Assembly: GCA_964454975.1 (NCBI GenBank)
Contig: CAYVVD010000023.1
Location: forward strand, 1-49,354
DNA length: 49,354 nucleotides
Source of the DNA: CAYVVD01 sp964454975
GTDB taxonomy: Bacteria > Bacteroidota > Ignavibacteria > Kapaibacteriales > UBA2268
Direction of reading: 5' to 3'
The position numbers were made by a program, and so were the translations under genes. The stretch's first letter is position 1; each line of letters opens with the position of its first letter. Below, one piece after another: positions 34,149 to 43,819 of the stretch. Below the pieces are notes generated by a model. That model made no database searches. It was not told the DNA's origin and was given only the letters and a program-made list of their open reading frames with translations.

Positions 34149-35822
34149 ATGAAAAAGATAGTTATAGTTGGCGGCATGGCAGCCGGTTGCAAGGCTGCTG
34201 CGCGCCTGAAACGTGTACTGCCGGATTCACGTGTTACTATTGTAGAGAAAAGAAATTTCCTTTCTTATGGCTCCTGTGGGATGCCTCTCTATGCATCAGG
34301 TGAAGTGCAGTCATTTGATGAACTTGCAACAACGCCCTACGGCATGCTCAGGAATGCTGATTTCTTCTGGAATGTAAAAGGTGTGGAAGCTCTTACAAAT
34401 GCCAGCGTAGTTAAAATTGATGTTGATGCAAAAATCGTCCTTTGCAGGAACGGTTCGGAAGAGTTTGAATTGGAATACGATGAGTTGATAATTACAACAG
34501 GAGCAAAAGCTTCCCCTACACCATTCCCATGCCCTGAGTCAGACAATATTTCTCATTTTCATAATCCCATGGATGCAAAGAAATTCCGCGAGAAAGCTCA
34601 GCGCGGGGAAATTGGTTCGGCGGCAATCGTAGGAGGTGGTTATATCGGGTGTGAACTTGCCGAAGCTCTTGTAAACCTCTGGGGGATAGAAACCACAATC
34701 ATCGAAAGGGAAAGCCACCTGCTGCCGAAATCATTCGATGGTGAAATATCCGGAATACTTAAGAAAGTTTTGGAGAATGAAGATATATGCTGCAAAACCG
34801 GCATTTCTGTCCTGAAAGCGGAAGAATCCGGTGAAGGAATAAGCCTCTCGTTAGATAATGGTGAAGAACTAAATGTAGATTACCTGTTCATTTGCTCAGG
34901 TACTAAACCGGAAACCGCTCTTACTAATTCAATTGGTCTCCATACAGGTGACTACGGAGGTATCCTTGTTGATGAGAGAATGCAAACGAATGTCCCAAAT
35001 ATCTGGGCTGCAGGCGATTGTGTTGAGGTAAAATCGCTTGTTGATGATAAATATTCGTGGTTCCCTCTCGGTTCGCTTGCAAACAGGCAGGGCAGAGTAA
35101 TTGCAGATAATATCGCAGGAATAAAATCGAAATTCCATGGAGCTGCCGGTGCAATTTCTATGCAGGTTTTCGGGTTTATAATGGCAGCTTGCGGGTTTAA
35201 TGAAAATGAAGCAAATAGCAGGGGGATTGAATACGAATCCGTAATTGCAGGATTCCAGGACAGGCCTGATTATCACCCTGACGTGAGAAATCTATATACA
35301 AAAATGCTGTTTTCTAAGAATGAGGGCAGGCTTCTTGGCCTGCAAATTGCCGGCAAGGGCGAAGTAACCCGATATATAGATTCTTTCTCATGCTTGATTG
35401 CCGGAAAAGGGACAATCCATGATTTATGTGACTTTGAGCATGCATACAACCCGCCGCATTCCGGCCCGGTCAATCCGCTTAACTTCTTGGGATATATAGC
35501 ATTGTCGCATATTGACGGAGTAAAGAACCAGCCTGTAAGCGTAATGGATGATTTTAACGGAAGCATTATTGATGTTCGGCAGGACTTCGAAATAGACGCA
35601 ACACACAAGATACAAAATTCAATAAATATACCGCTTCATGAGTTCAGAAAAAGGGCGGAGGAGTTAAATAAAGATGAGAACATCTTTATAATATGCCAGA
35701 AGGGAACCCGCTCTTATGAGGCTGCAAGACATTTAAAGAACCTCGGATATAATAAAGTTTTCTACATGGGCGGCGGGATGAGCATGAAAACGATGGATAT
35801 CGAGCTTGGAGATGAAGGCTAA
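34149..35822 (+). CDS. CoA-disulfide reductase with C-terminal rhodanese domain
   Basis: An FAD/NAD(P)H-dependent oxidoreductase of the pyridine nucleotide-disulfide family. The N-terminal FAD site is IVIVGGMAAGCKAAARL, and a single redox Cys43 in SYGSCGMPLY is the CoADR signature. The NAD(P)-binding site is IVGGGYIGCELAEAL and the second FAD contact is NIWAAGDCVEV. The C-terminal rhodanese domain (about 450-557) has the persulfide loop CQKGTRS (Cys516). CoADR-rhodanese fusions reduce CoA disulfide, CoA persulfide or polysulfide, so roles in thiol homeostasis or sulfur metabolism are likely. The start is the ATG at 34149; a TTG-initiated extension from 34110 has no family support. It stands alone between divergent and downstream promoters. 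Confidence 0.9.
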   Translation: MKKIVIVGGMAAGCKAAARLKRVLPDSRVTIVEKRNFLSYGSCGMPLYASGEVQSFDELATTPYGMLRNADFFWNVKGVEALTNASVVKIDVDAKIVLCRNGSEEFELEYDELIITTGAKASPTPFPCPESDNISHFHNPMDAKKFREKAQRGEIGSAAIVGGGYIGCELAEALVNLWGIETTIIERESHLLPKSFDGEISGILKKVLENEDICCKTGISVLKAEESGEGISLSLDNGEELNVDYLFICSGTKPETALTNSIGLHTGDYGGILVDERMQTNVPNIWAAGDCVEVKSLVDDKYSWFPLGSLANRQGRVIADNIAGIKSKFHGAAGAISMQVFGFIMAACGFNENEANSRGIEYESVIAGFQDRPDYHPDVRNLYTKMLFSKNEGRLLGLQIAGKGEVTRYIDSFSCLIAGKGTIHDLCDFEHAYNPPHSGPVNPLNFLGYIALSHIDGVKNQPVSVMDDFNGSIIDVRQDFEIDATHKIQNSINIPLHEFRKRAEELNKDENIFIICQKGTRSYEAARHLKNLGYNKVFYMGGGMSMKTMDIELGDEG

Positions 35823-35949
35823 TCTATTCTTTGATAGAGCGAATTATTTATGTAATTTTGGATTCCAAAATTGGGCAAATGCCCGTAAATACATGGATTT
35901 ATGAAATTTAATTCATTATAGTTTATAAATACTACCAGGATTTCAAATT

Positions 35950-37359
35950 ATGAACGAAGGCAAAATTGTACAAGTGATCGGTCCGGTAGTGGACTGTGAA
36001 TTTACGGAAGGAAATATACCGGAAGTGTTGAATGCTTTGCAAATTCCCAGGGTGGATGTTGACGGCAAAGAAACAGGCGAAATACTAATTTGCGAAATTC
36101 AGCAGCACCTCGGCGAGGACAGGGTTCGCACAGTTGCTATGGATTCAACAGACGGCCTCGTCAGGGGAATGAAAGTATATGATACCGGCAATCCAATTTC
36201 AATTCCTGTTGGGCCGGAAGTACTGGGCAGATTGATTAATATTATCGGGCAGACCATAGACGGCAAGGGCCCTCTGGAAACTAGTATGAAACTTCCGATT
36301 CACCGCCCTTCACCGGAATTCAAAAACCTGTCCACTCAGAAAGAAATGTTTGAAACCGGAATCAAAGTTATTGACCTTATCCAACCGTTTACCAAAGGTG
36401 GTAAGACTGGTCTTTTCGGTGGCGCAGGTGTAGGAAAGACTGTTATCATCCAGGAACTTATACACAATATTGCCAAGCACCACGGCGGTTATTCAGTTTT
36501 TGGCGGTGTTGGCGAGCGTACTCGCGAAGGAAACGACCTTTACCTCGAAATGATTGATTCGGGTGTTATTGACAAAGCAGCCCTGGTATTCGGGCAGATG
36601 AACGAACCTCCGGGTGCACGTTCAAGAGTAGCTCTTACAGCTCTGACCGTTGCTGAATACTTCCGCGATTACGAAGGTCGTGATGTACTGTTGTTCATTG
36701 ACAATATATTCCGTTTTATCCAGGCCGGTTCCGAAGTATCCGCTCTTCTCGGGCGTATGCCTTCAGCAGTTGGCTACCAGCCGACTCTTGCAACCGAGCT
36801 TGGTATTCTACAGGAGAGAATTGCATCTACAGACAAAGGGTCTATAACATCGGTTCAGGCTGTGTATGTGCCTGCTGATGACTTGACTGATCCTGCTCCT
36901 GCTAATACGTTTACACACCTTGATGCCAAGACAGTGCTTTCAAGGCAGATTGCTGAGCTTGGCCTTTATCCTGCTGTGGATCCGCTTGATTCAACATCGA
37001 GGATTATGGATCCGAATGCAATTGGTAAAGAGCATTACGGTACGGCTATGCGCTGCAGGCGAGTTCTTCAGAATTACAAGGATCTACAGGATATTATCAA
37101 CATCCTTGGTATGGACGAGCTTTCAGACGAAGACAAGCAAACAGTTTACCGTGCACGTAAAATTCAGCGTTTCCTTTCACAGCCGTTCTTTGTCGCAGAA
37201 CAGTTTACAGGCTTTGAAGGACGCTATGTAAAAATTGACGACACAATATCGGGCTTCAATGCAATTCTTAACGGTGATTGCGACGAAATCCCGGAACAGG
37301 CATTTACATACAAAGGCACAATAGACGAAGTTTTCGAAACAGCTAAAAAAGCCGGTTAA
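35950..37359 (+). CDS. atpD: F1 ATP synthase subunit beta
   Basis: The catalytic subunit of F1. The Walker A loop is GGAGVGKTVIIQEL, followed by GERTREGNDLYLEM, the Walker B region DVLLFIDNIFRF and the signature PSAVGYQPTLATELG. Length, 469 residues, is normal. It is followed by atpC only. The alpha, gamma, delta and membrane subunits are not in the window, giving the split atpDC arrangement known from Chlorobi and many Bacteroidota. An AGGA-type site lies just upstream of the ATG. Confidence 0.98.
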   Translation: MNEGKIVQVIGPVVDCEFTEGNIPEVLNALQIPRVDVDGKETGEILICEIQQHLGEDRVRTVAMDSTDGLVRGMKVYDTGNPISIPVGPEVLGRLINIIGQTIDGKGPLETSMKLPIHRPSPEFKNLSTQKEMFETGIKVIDLIQPFTKGGKTGLFGGAGVGKTVIIQELIHNIAKHHGGYSVFGGVGERTREGNDLYLEMIDSGVIDKAALVFGQMNEPPGARSRVALTALTVAEYFRDYEGRDVLLFIDNIFRFIQAGSEVSALLGRMPSAVGYQPTLATELGILQERIASTDKGSITSVQAVYVPADDLTDPAPANTFTHLDAKTVLSRQIAELGLYPAVDPLDSTSRIMDPNAIGKEHYGTAMRCRRVLQNYKDLQDIINILGMDELSDEDKQTVYRARKIQRFLSQPFFVAEQFTGFEGRYVKIDDTISGFNAILNGDCDEIPEQAFTYKGTIDEVFETAKKAG

Positions 37360-37374
37360 TGGAACAGGTGAACA

Positions 37375-37794
37375 ATGGCAGACAAAACTCTAAACATTGA
37401 AATAGTAACACCGCAGAAAGTAGTGTATAAGGGAACGGCCGAGTCGGTATCTTTACCGGGATCGAAATCCCCTTTCCAGGTACTTTATAACCACGCCCCG
37501 ATTGTTTCGTCGCTCGAATTGGGATTGATCAAGCTGTCAGGGCAAGGGCATGAAAGGCACTATTTTGCCACAAGCGAGGGATTTGCAGAGATTTCCAATA
37601 ACAAAATCTCTGTCCTTGTAGAAAACGCCGATGATGCTTCAAACCTCGAAAGAGAACAGGTTGAAGCCGAAATTGAAAAAAGAAGGCATGACCTTGAAAA
37701 CGCAATTGAAGCTTATGACAAAGACAGGCACAAAAAATTGCTCAGAATTGCTAAGAACAAGCTTAAGGCTCTCGATAAACATCTGAATTCCTGA
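37375..37794 (+). CDS. atpC: F1 ATP synthase subunit epsilon
   Basis: The epsilon subunit couples rotation and inhibits wasteful ATP hydrolysis. The N-terminal beta sandwich shows LNIEIVTPQKVVYKG, SLPGSKSPFQVLYNHAPIV and HYFATSEGFAEISNNKISVL. The C-terminal alpha hairpin (about 90-139) is present, so the inhibitory part is complete. It starts 15 bases after atpD and ends just before a strong terminator, so atpD-atpC is a two-gene operon. Confidence 0.95.
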   Translation: MADKTLNIEIVTPQKVVYKGTAESVSLPGSKSPFQVLYNHAPIVSSLELGLIKLSGQGHERHYFATSEGFAEISNNKISVLVENADDASNLEREQVEAEIEKRRHDLENAIEAYDKDRHKKLLRIAKNKLKALDKHLNS

Positions 37795-37801
37795 TTTTGA
37801 G

Positions 37802-37833
37802 AAGCCCCCAAAAAAAGTGGGGGCTTTTTTTTT
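37802..37833 (+). terminator. Intrinsic terminator of atpDC
   Basis: GCCCCCA (37804-37810) pairs with TGGGGGC (37818-37824) around an A-rich loop, extended by A-T pairs and followed by nine Ts. It is a textbook Rho-independent terminator 10 bases after the atpC stop. Confidence 0.92.
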
Positions 37834-37928
37834 ATTTTTGTAATAGTTTGTTTTAGTAAAATATATTAAGAATAAGCGATTGCTTAAATCGTCAATTGCT
37901 TTTATATCTTGCCAAATTTGGAGAATTG

Positions 37929-39398
37929 ATGGATAACCCGAAAATACTGCACCAGGGGATAACTTACGACGATGTCCTTCTTATGCCGCGTTATTCGGAG
38001 GTTTTGCCCCGCGACACTGACATCAATTCGAAACTTACGACTGACATTAAATTGAACATTCCATTAGTATCAGCGGCAATGGATACTGTTACGGAAGCCG
38101 AAATGGCTCGAGCTATTGCACGCGAGGGCGGTATCGGAGTAATACACAAGAATCTGAGCATTGAAAAACAGGCTGATTATGTGGATATTGTCAAGCGTTC
38201 CGAATCCGGAATGATTAAGAAGCCCATTACTATGACTGTTGATAAGACAATTGGCGAAGCCCAGGCAATAATGGCAAAATTCCGTATTTCCGGTATTCCG
38301 ATTGTTGATGACAATAAAAAGCTAATAGGCATTCTTACAAACCGCGACCTTAGGTTTAAACCGGATCCGGGGGAGCTTGTATCAATTGCGATGACAACAA
38401 GCAACCTTATTACTGCTCCGGTTGGCACTACTCTCGAAGATGCAGAATTAATACTCCAGGACTACAGGATAGAAAAGCTTCCCGTTGTGGATGATGATTA
38501 CAAATTAGTGGGCCTGATTACATTCAAGGATATTCAGAAAAAGAAGAAATACCCGAATGCATGCAAAGATGATCAGGGAAGGCTACGAGTCGGCGCTGCA
38601 GTAGGGATTGCCTCCGATACAATGGAAAGAGTTGAAGCTCTCGAAGAGGCAGGCGTTGATGTTATTTTTGTTGACACAGCTCACGGGCATACCAGGAGCG
38701 TACTCGAGACAATAAAGAGAATTCGCGGTAAATTCAACTACATTCAGATTGTAGGAGGGAATATTGCAACTGCTGAAGCCGCGGAAGCCTTGGTTAACGC
38801 CGGGGTTAATGCTGTAAAGGTTGGTATAGGCCCGGGTTCTATCTGCACAACAAGGATTATTGCCGGAGTTGGGGTACCGCAATTGACAGCTATTATACTT
38901 GTAAATTCTTATACGCAAAAAGCAGGCATTCCCCTGATTGCCGATGGCGGAATAAAACAAACAGGCGATGTCCCTAAAGCAATTGCAGGAGGAGCTGATT
39001 CAGTAATGATTGGCGGGCTTTTTGCCGGGCACGAGGAAAGCCCCGGCGAAAAAGTTATATACGAAGGCAGGGCTTACAAAATTTACCGCGGAATGGGTTC
39101 ACTCGGAGCAATGAGCCAGGGAGCAGCAGACAGGTACTTCCAGGACGTTGAAGAAGAAATATCAAAGTTCGTTCCTGAGGGAATTGAAGGAAGGGTACCT
39201 TATAAGGGGCACATTAGCGAGACAATCTACCAGATGATTGGCGGGCTTCGCTCGGCAATGGGATACTGCGGCTGCAAAACAGTTCTCGAGATGCAGGACA
39301 ATGCAGGGTTTATACAGATGTCTCACGCCGGGTTGAGGGAATCACATCCGCATAACATACAGATAACTAAGGAATCACCTAATTACTTTGTACAATAA
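37929..39398 (+). CDS. guaB: Inosine-5'-monophosphate dehydrogenase
   Basis: GuaB converts IMP to XMP with NAD, the committed step to GTP. The barrel begins with GITYDDVLLMPRYSEVLP. Two CBS domains are inserted (about residues 95-205). The active loop has GPGSICTTRIIAGVGVPQ with catalytic Cys, and the flap YRGMGSLGAM follows. I chose the ATG at 37929, which has GGAGA a few bases upstream. This gives 489 residues, the normal length; the ORF is open further upstream but without family similarity. The M24 peptidase gene begins 12 bases after it. Confidence 0.96.
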   Translation: MDNPKILHQGITYDDVLLMPRYSEVLPRDTDINSKLTTDIKLNIPLVSAAMDTVTEAEMARAIAREGGIGVIHKNLSIEKQADYVDIVKRSESGMIKKPITMTVDKTIGEAQAIMAKFRISGIPIVDDNKKLIGILTNRDLRFKPDPGELVSIAMTTSNLITAPVGTTLEDAELILQDYRIEKLPVVDDDYKLVGLITFKDIQKKKKYPNACKDDQGRLRVGAAVGIASDTMERVEALEEAGVDVIFVDTAHGHTRSVLETIKRIRGKFNYIQIVGGNIATAEAAEALVNAGVNAVKVGIGPGSICTTRIIAGVGVPQLTAIILVNSYTQKAGIPLIADGGIKQTGDVPKAIAGGADSVMIGGLFAGHEESPGEKVIYEGRAYKIYRGMGSLGAMSQGAADRYFQDVEEEISKFVPEGIEGRVPYKGHISETIYQMIGGLRSAMGYCGCKTVLEMQDNAGFIQMSHAGLRESHPHNIQITKESPNYFVQ

Positions 39399-39410
39399 AG
39401 GCAAATAACT

Positions 39411-40544
39411 ATGGCCAGGAAAGCAGAAACCAAGAAAAAAGCAGAAATACCTAAATATCCCGAACTTGTGGACCGAAGGCTTACACAGATTCGATTCACT
39501 ATGGAAGAAAATAAAATAGATGCAATTGTCGTAACTTACCTGCCCAATATCAGGTACCTGACAAACTTCTCAGGTTCGGCAGCTACTCTGTTCATCAGGC
39601 AGGACGGTATGGATTTTGTAACAGACGACCGCTATGAAGAACAGATTAAAACCGAACTATATCCACTTTCAAACCTGAAAACACATATCAGCAGAGATGT
39701 ATGGGAATATGCCGTAAAGAAAAAATTATTTAAGAACATTGGCGCTCTTGGTTTTGAAGCCGACAGGATGCCTTATTCAGAAGCCGTAGAGATACGTAAT
39801 AAAATAAGGCCCGTTAAATTCAAACCCACGCCGGGTGAAATTGAGCCTTTTACCATGCCAAAATCTCCTGAAGAGTTAAATAATATCAAAGATGCTTGTA
39901 AAATAGCAGAAGATGTTTACGATAAAATTCTCGGTATGATTAAACCTGGAATGACGGAGAAAGAAATTGCAAACGAGATTTCATACCTCTCCCGCCAGAT
40001 GGGCTCAGAAGGCGAACCTTTCGATATTATTGTCGTTAGTGGAGAACGTGGATCATTGGTTCACGGCAAACCAAGCGACAAAAAACTCAAGAAAAATGAA
40101 ATTATCCTGGTGGATTTTGGTTGCAAAGTAAACGGCTTTGGTTCTGATATCACACGTACATTTGCCTTAGGGAAAGCTACAAAAGAACAGCAGAGCATAT
40201 ACAAGCTGCTGAATGACGCAAAGAAGGCTGCAATTGAATACGTAAGGCCGGGAATGAACGGCAAAAACCTGGATGAATCGGCGCGCAGCATGATTGAAAA
40301 AGCAGGGTATGGAAAATATTTCCAACATTCGCTTGGCCACGGTATCGGCCTTGTGGCTCATGAAAAACCAATAATAACATTTCGTATGGCCGACCAGATT
40401 GTTCCGGAAGATTCCGTGCTCGCTATCGAACCGGGTATTTACCTGCCGAATAAATTTGGTATGAGGGTAGAAGACAATATCCACGTTACCCGAAATGGCG
40501 GCGAGTACCTGACTAAAGCGCCGGATGAACTACCGGTTTTATGA
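39411..40544 (+). CDS. M24 family metallopeptidase, Xaa-Pro aminopeptidase/dipeptidase type
   Basis: A creatinase-like N-terminal domain (about 15-145) precedes a pita-bread catalytic domain. All five metal ligands are present: two Asp in VDFGCKVNGFGSDITRTF, His in HSLGHGIGL, Glu in AIEPGIYL and Glu in GMRVEDNIHV. It should remove N-terminal residues before proline or split Xaa-Pro dipeptides in the cytosol. Aminopeptidase and prolidase cannot be separated by eye. The Lys-rich N-terminal 15 residues are an extension. It is co-transcribed with guaB and ends at a bidirectional terminator. Confidence 0.92.
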   Translation: MARKAETKKKAEIPKYPELVDRRLTQIRFTMEENKIDAIVVTYLPNIRYLTNFSGSAATLFIRQDGMDFVTDDRYEEQIKTELYPLSNLKTHISRDVWEYAVKKKLFKNIGALGFEADRMPYSEAVEIRNKIRPVKFKPTPGEIEPFTMPKSPEELNNIKDACKIAEDVYDKILGMIKPGMTEKEIANEISYLSRQMGSEGEPFDIIVVSGERGSLVHGKPSDKKLKKNEIILVDFGCKVNGFGSDITRTFALGKATKEQQSIYKLLNDAKKAAIEYVRPGMNGKNLDESARSMIEKAGYGKYFQHSLGHGIGLVAHEKPIITFRMADQIVPEDSVLAIEPGIYLPNKFGMRVEDNIHVTRNGGEYLTKAPDELPVL

Positions 40545-40570
40545 TGCTCCCGCTTTAGTTTTAAGATACG

Positions 40571-40598
40571 AAGCCCTGCAATTGCAGGGCTTTTTTTT
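40571..40598. terminator. Bidirectional terminator between the M24 peptidase gene and nhaA
   Basis: A perfect 22-base palindrome at 40571-40592 (AAGCCCTGCAA and its complement) is followed by a run of eight Ts (40591-40598). It sits between two convergent genes. The T-run extends to the last bases of nhaA. Confidence 0.9.
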
Positions 40599-41943
40599 AT
40601 GCTTCTACTTTTTTGGCTAATGATACCTTCAATACAAAATAACCGGTAATTCCTGCTATTACAGACGCAATAAGAATCCCCATCTTGGAGTAGGTTTCAA
40701 CTTCCGTTCCTCCAAAAGCAAGTCCCGAAACAAACAGGGACATGGTAAATCCTACACCACACAACAGGCTTACCCCCCAAATTTTACTGAGGCGAATTCC
40801 TTCAGGCAGGGACGTTATCCCAAGCAGGTTAGTGAGCCATATTATTAATGTAATCCCTACCTGCTTGCCAACAAACAATCCGAAAATAATACCCAGGCTC
40901 ACATTGTTGCCAATACCGGCAATAGCCTCAGAACTCAGGTAAACACCTGCATTAGCCAATGCAAAAACCGGCATAATAAGAAAGCTTACATATGGATATA
41001 GGAAATGCTCCAGTCGGTGAAGCGGCGACTGAACATGTTGGTATTTATTTGAGATGTTATATAGCAATTCCAGCTTGTACTCTTTTTCCTCCTTTGGGTT
41101 CGGCTCTTTAATGAAACTTTTCCAAAGGGCATCCACCTTGTTAACCAATTCATCCTTATTAAATCTGGAAGAAGCCGGTATCGTAAATGCAAGTGCCACA
41201 CCTGCAATCGTTGCATGTACACCGGACTTCAATACTACATACCAAAGAATTATACCCGGTATAATGTAAAAAACAGGCTCTTTAACACCGGAGTAGTTCA
41301 TTATCATCAATACGATTATAATACCGGCACCGATACCGAGCATAATGACTGATAAATCGGCAGTATAGAAAATTGCGATGATTGCCACGGCGCCAATATC
41401 ATCCACAATTGCCAGCGCTGTGAGGAATACTTTAAGGGCTATTGGCACACGGGGGCCGAGAAGCGCAAGAATGCCTATCGCGAAAGCAATATCAGTTGCC
41501 ACGGGAATCCCCCAGCCACGGATTTCTACTGTTCCACTATTGAAAAAATAATAAAAAAGTGCAGGCACTGCCATCCCGCCAATTGCACCCACAATCGGCA
41601 ACATTGCTTTTTTCAGGGTTGATAATTCGCCTACGAGGATTTCCCTTTTAATCTCAAGCCCTACAACAAAGAAGAAAATTGCCATCAGGCCATCATTTAT
41701 CCAGTGAATCAGGTGCTTGGACAATTCCCAGTCTCCAAAACCAATTGTAAGGTACGATTCCCAAAGACGCCTGTACGAATCACCCCAGGGCGAATTTGCC
41801 CATACCATTGCAATTACCGTAAAAATAATCAGAACAATTCCGCCTGAAGAGCTGCTTTTGAAAAATCTCTCGAAGGTTCTTATAATTTGCGGCTTTTTAT
41901 CTTCATTGCCGAATCTTAATAAATCACCTGTGTTTTGCACCAT
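40597..41943 (-). CDS. nhaA: Na+/H+ antiporter NhaA
   Basis: NhaA expels sodium in exchange for protons across the inner membrane, for sodium and pH homeostasis. About twelve hydrophobic helices are visible. The key acidic residues are present: ATDIAFAIGIL (equivalent of Asp133) and ALAIVDDIGAVAII (equivalents of Asp163 and Asp164). PWGDSYRRLWE and FFFVVGLEIKREILVGEL are also typical. At 448 residues it is longer than the E. coli protein because of a charged cytosolic loop near the middle (SFIKEPNPKEEKEYK and onward), as in other long NhaA types. It is a single-gene unit. Confidence 0.95.
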   Translation of the reverse strand: MVQNTGDLLRFGNEDKKPQIIRTFERFFKSSSSGGIVLIIFTVIAMVWANSPWGDSYRRLWESYLTIGFGDWELSKHLIHWINDGLMAIFFFVVGLEIKREILVGELSTLKKAMLPIVGAIGGMAVPALFYYFFNSGTVEIRGWGIPVATDIAFAIGILALLGPRVPIALKVFLTALAIVDDIGAVAIIAIFYTADLSVIMLGIGAGIIIVLMIMNYSGVKEPVFYIIPGIILWYVVLKSGVHATIAGVALAFTIPASSRFNKDELVNKVDALWKSFIKEPNPKEEKEYKLELLYNISNKYQHVQSPLHRLEHFLYPYVSFLIMPVFALANAGVYLSSEAIAGIGNNVSLGIIFGLFVGKQVGITLIIWLTNLLGITSLPEGIRLSKIWGVSLLCGVGFTMSLFVSGLAFGGTEVETYSKMGILIASVIAGITGYFVLKVSLAKKVEA

Positions 41944-42095
41944 TTCTATTCTATTTGATTAACTGACAAACTGCTAATCTGACGAAGTAATTATTCCCTT
42001 CGTATGAAAAAAGAATAATTTGCAAATAATTCGTCGTTTATATTTTGGTTGTCATTGTTATATTTGGGTCAAACAGCGGGGTAGAAGAAACTAAG

Positions 42096-42740
42096 ATGGC
42101 TAAGTTATTTGTTTCTAATAAGAATGAATCTGCCAGAATATTCCAAAGCGACTTCCTTGAACAATTCACCAAGGTATACTGGACAGTTCCCATCTACCTT
42201 TTTATCCCTATAATTCTCGGATTTCTTTATTTCGCCATATTTGAATTTGCACTTTCGCCCGGTACTATTGTCCCGGTTTTCACCGGAGGCTTATTTTTCT
42301 GGACAATTACTGAATATTCTCTGCACAGGTTTGTATTCCACAATGAGCCAAAAACCAAAATTGGGGAGAGGATTCATTTTATCTTTCACGGAGTGCACCA
42401 TGATTACCCGAATGACGAATATCGCCTTGTAATGCCTCCTATTGTGTCCCTTTCACTCAGCTCAATGTTCTATATATTATTCAGGATTACTCTCGGCCCG
42501 GAATTAAGCGCCCCGTTCGCGAGTGGATTCCTGCTTGGCTACCTTATATATGACATCTCCCACTACTCTTTCCACCACTTTGCCTGGAAAAACAAGTTCA
42601 TGGTAATGCTGAAACAGCATCACATGAAGCACCACTTCAGGGATCCGAACCGCGGATATGGAGTAAGCAGTGCAATCTGGGACATAGTTTTCAAAACTGA
42701 TTATCAAGAAAAACAGAAACCGGTAGCAAAAAATATTTAG
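42096..42740 (+). CDS. Fatty-acid 2-hydroxylase-like membrane di-iron enzyme
   Basis: The protein belongs to the fatty acid hydroxylase/sterol desaturase superfamily. About four hydrophobic segments are present. The His boxes are HRFVFH, HFIFHGVHHDYP, YDISHYSFHH and HHMKHHF, which would bind two irons on the cytosolic face. The HGVHHDYP spacing resembles FA2H/Scs7 fatty-acid 2-hydroxylases more than carotenoid or sterol enzymes. Products would be 2-hydroxy fatty acids for sphingolipids or lipid A. The electron donor is not fused. The start is the ATG at 42096 (MAKLFVSN), giving 214 residues; a GTG start at 42045 is less likely. Confidence 0.82.
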   Translation: MAKLFVSNKNESARIFQSDFLEQFTKVYWTVPIYLFIPIILGFLYFAIFEFALSPGTIVPVFTGGLFFWTITEYSLHRFVFHNEPKTKIGERIHFIFHGVHHDYPNDEYRLVMPPIVSLSLSSMFYILFRITLGPELSAPFASGFLLGYLIYDISHYSFHHFAWKNKFMVMLKQHHMKHHFRDPNRGYGVSSAIWDIVFKTDYQEKQKPVAKNI

Positions 42741-42863
42741 ATATAATACTCTGGCATAGTTATTGGAACTGTCAGAGTTAACAAGGTAGCGTGCAATAAT
42801 ACACTCTTCAAAATCCACTAACATTTTTTATGCTATATATCCCTTAGTTAATTAAATTGGGAT

Positions 42864-43661
42864 ATGAATGCTCTGCGATTATATCTTTTCAATTTCTTCC
42901 TTATTATTACTGTTTATTCTTATTCAGATGAAATTGAAATAAAGCTTGAAAATGGAATTGTCTGCCAGGACGAGGAATTTCTCATCGAATACAAAATGTA
43001 CAAAAAGTATGATGACTTCAGGATAAACTACAACGAGAATTTCCACAAGACATACGGTCCGATGACCACATCAACCTTCTCATCTATTGGCGGGACTACC
43101 AGGCACATCTCGATTGTCCGGATAAAAGTGATACCTCAGAAGAAAGGGAAGCTCGAGCTGCCTTCGATTGTATTTCAAACCGGAACTGACAGCCTGCTCA
43201 GCACAAAAACAACGATATTTGTGGATACATGCAGACATGAAAAACCGTTACCGGGCAACGACAATGTGCTGATTCTGCCGGATAGCGTGTCTATGGATAC
43301 TCTTATTGCAAGGGCAGAGCAAGAAGCTGAAAAAGATACTGTAAAACAGGCATTTTTCTGGTCGAATATCGAGGACACTGTAATCAACAAGAACCAGGAT
43401 TTTGAGTTGATATTCAAGTTTGATGTGCCGCTGAAAGATGTGGAGCTCCCGCAGATAATAGATTTCCGGCAAAACGAACCTACTTCAATCGAAAAAGACC
43501 TTGAAAAAGTACACGGTAGATTGCGCGCTGTGACCATTGTCAAATTTTTCCTAAGTCCTCTCAAGTCAGGCAGATTTGTAATTCAACCTGCAAGGATGAA
43601 AAAGGAAAAACTCGCTACCGCTCTGCCCCAGATTATTATCACGGTGGTGGAAGGAATATAA
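42864..43661 (+). CDS. BatD-like exported protein (short form)
   Basis: A signal peptide (about 1-20) is followed by a beta-sandwich region. It carries the BatD pattern of a 'GPMTTSTFSSIGGTTRH' strand pair followed by PQKKGKLELPSIVF, then a second immunoglobulin-like part with FELIFKFDVPLKDVELPQI. BatD proteins of Bacteroidota usually reach 500-600 residues and end in a transmembrane helix, alongside BatA/BatB VWA proteins. This one has 265 residues, no C-terminal helix and no Bat neighbours. It may be an N-terminal-type paralogue secreted to the periplasm. Function is unknown. Confidence 0.7.
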   Translation: MNALRLYLFNFFLIITVYSYSDEIEIKLENGIVCQDEEFLIEYKMYKKYDDFRINYNENFHKTYGPMTTSTFSSIGGTTRHISIVRIKVIPQKKGKLELPSIVFQTGTDSLLSTKTTIFVDTCRHEKPLPGNDNVLILPDSVSMDTLIARAEQEAEKDTVKQAFFWSNIEDTVINKNQDFELIFKFDVPLKDVELPQIIDFRQNEPTSIEKDLEKVHGRLRAVTIVKFFLSPLKSGRFVIQPARMKKEKLATALPQIIITVVEGI

Positions 43662-43819
43662 ATAGTTATATTTACTTCATCCTTTCATAAATAAGCTTTT
43701 AAAAACATAGCAGTTACAATTTCAATTATGCAATTGGCTTCAAGCGGCATTATCTATAATTTGCTTATCGCAATACTGTAAACTTAAGTGACAGATAAAT
43801 TTTAAGAAGGATTTCTACG

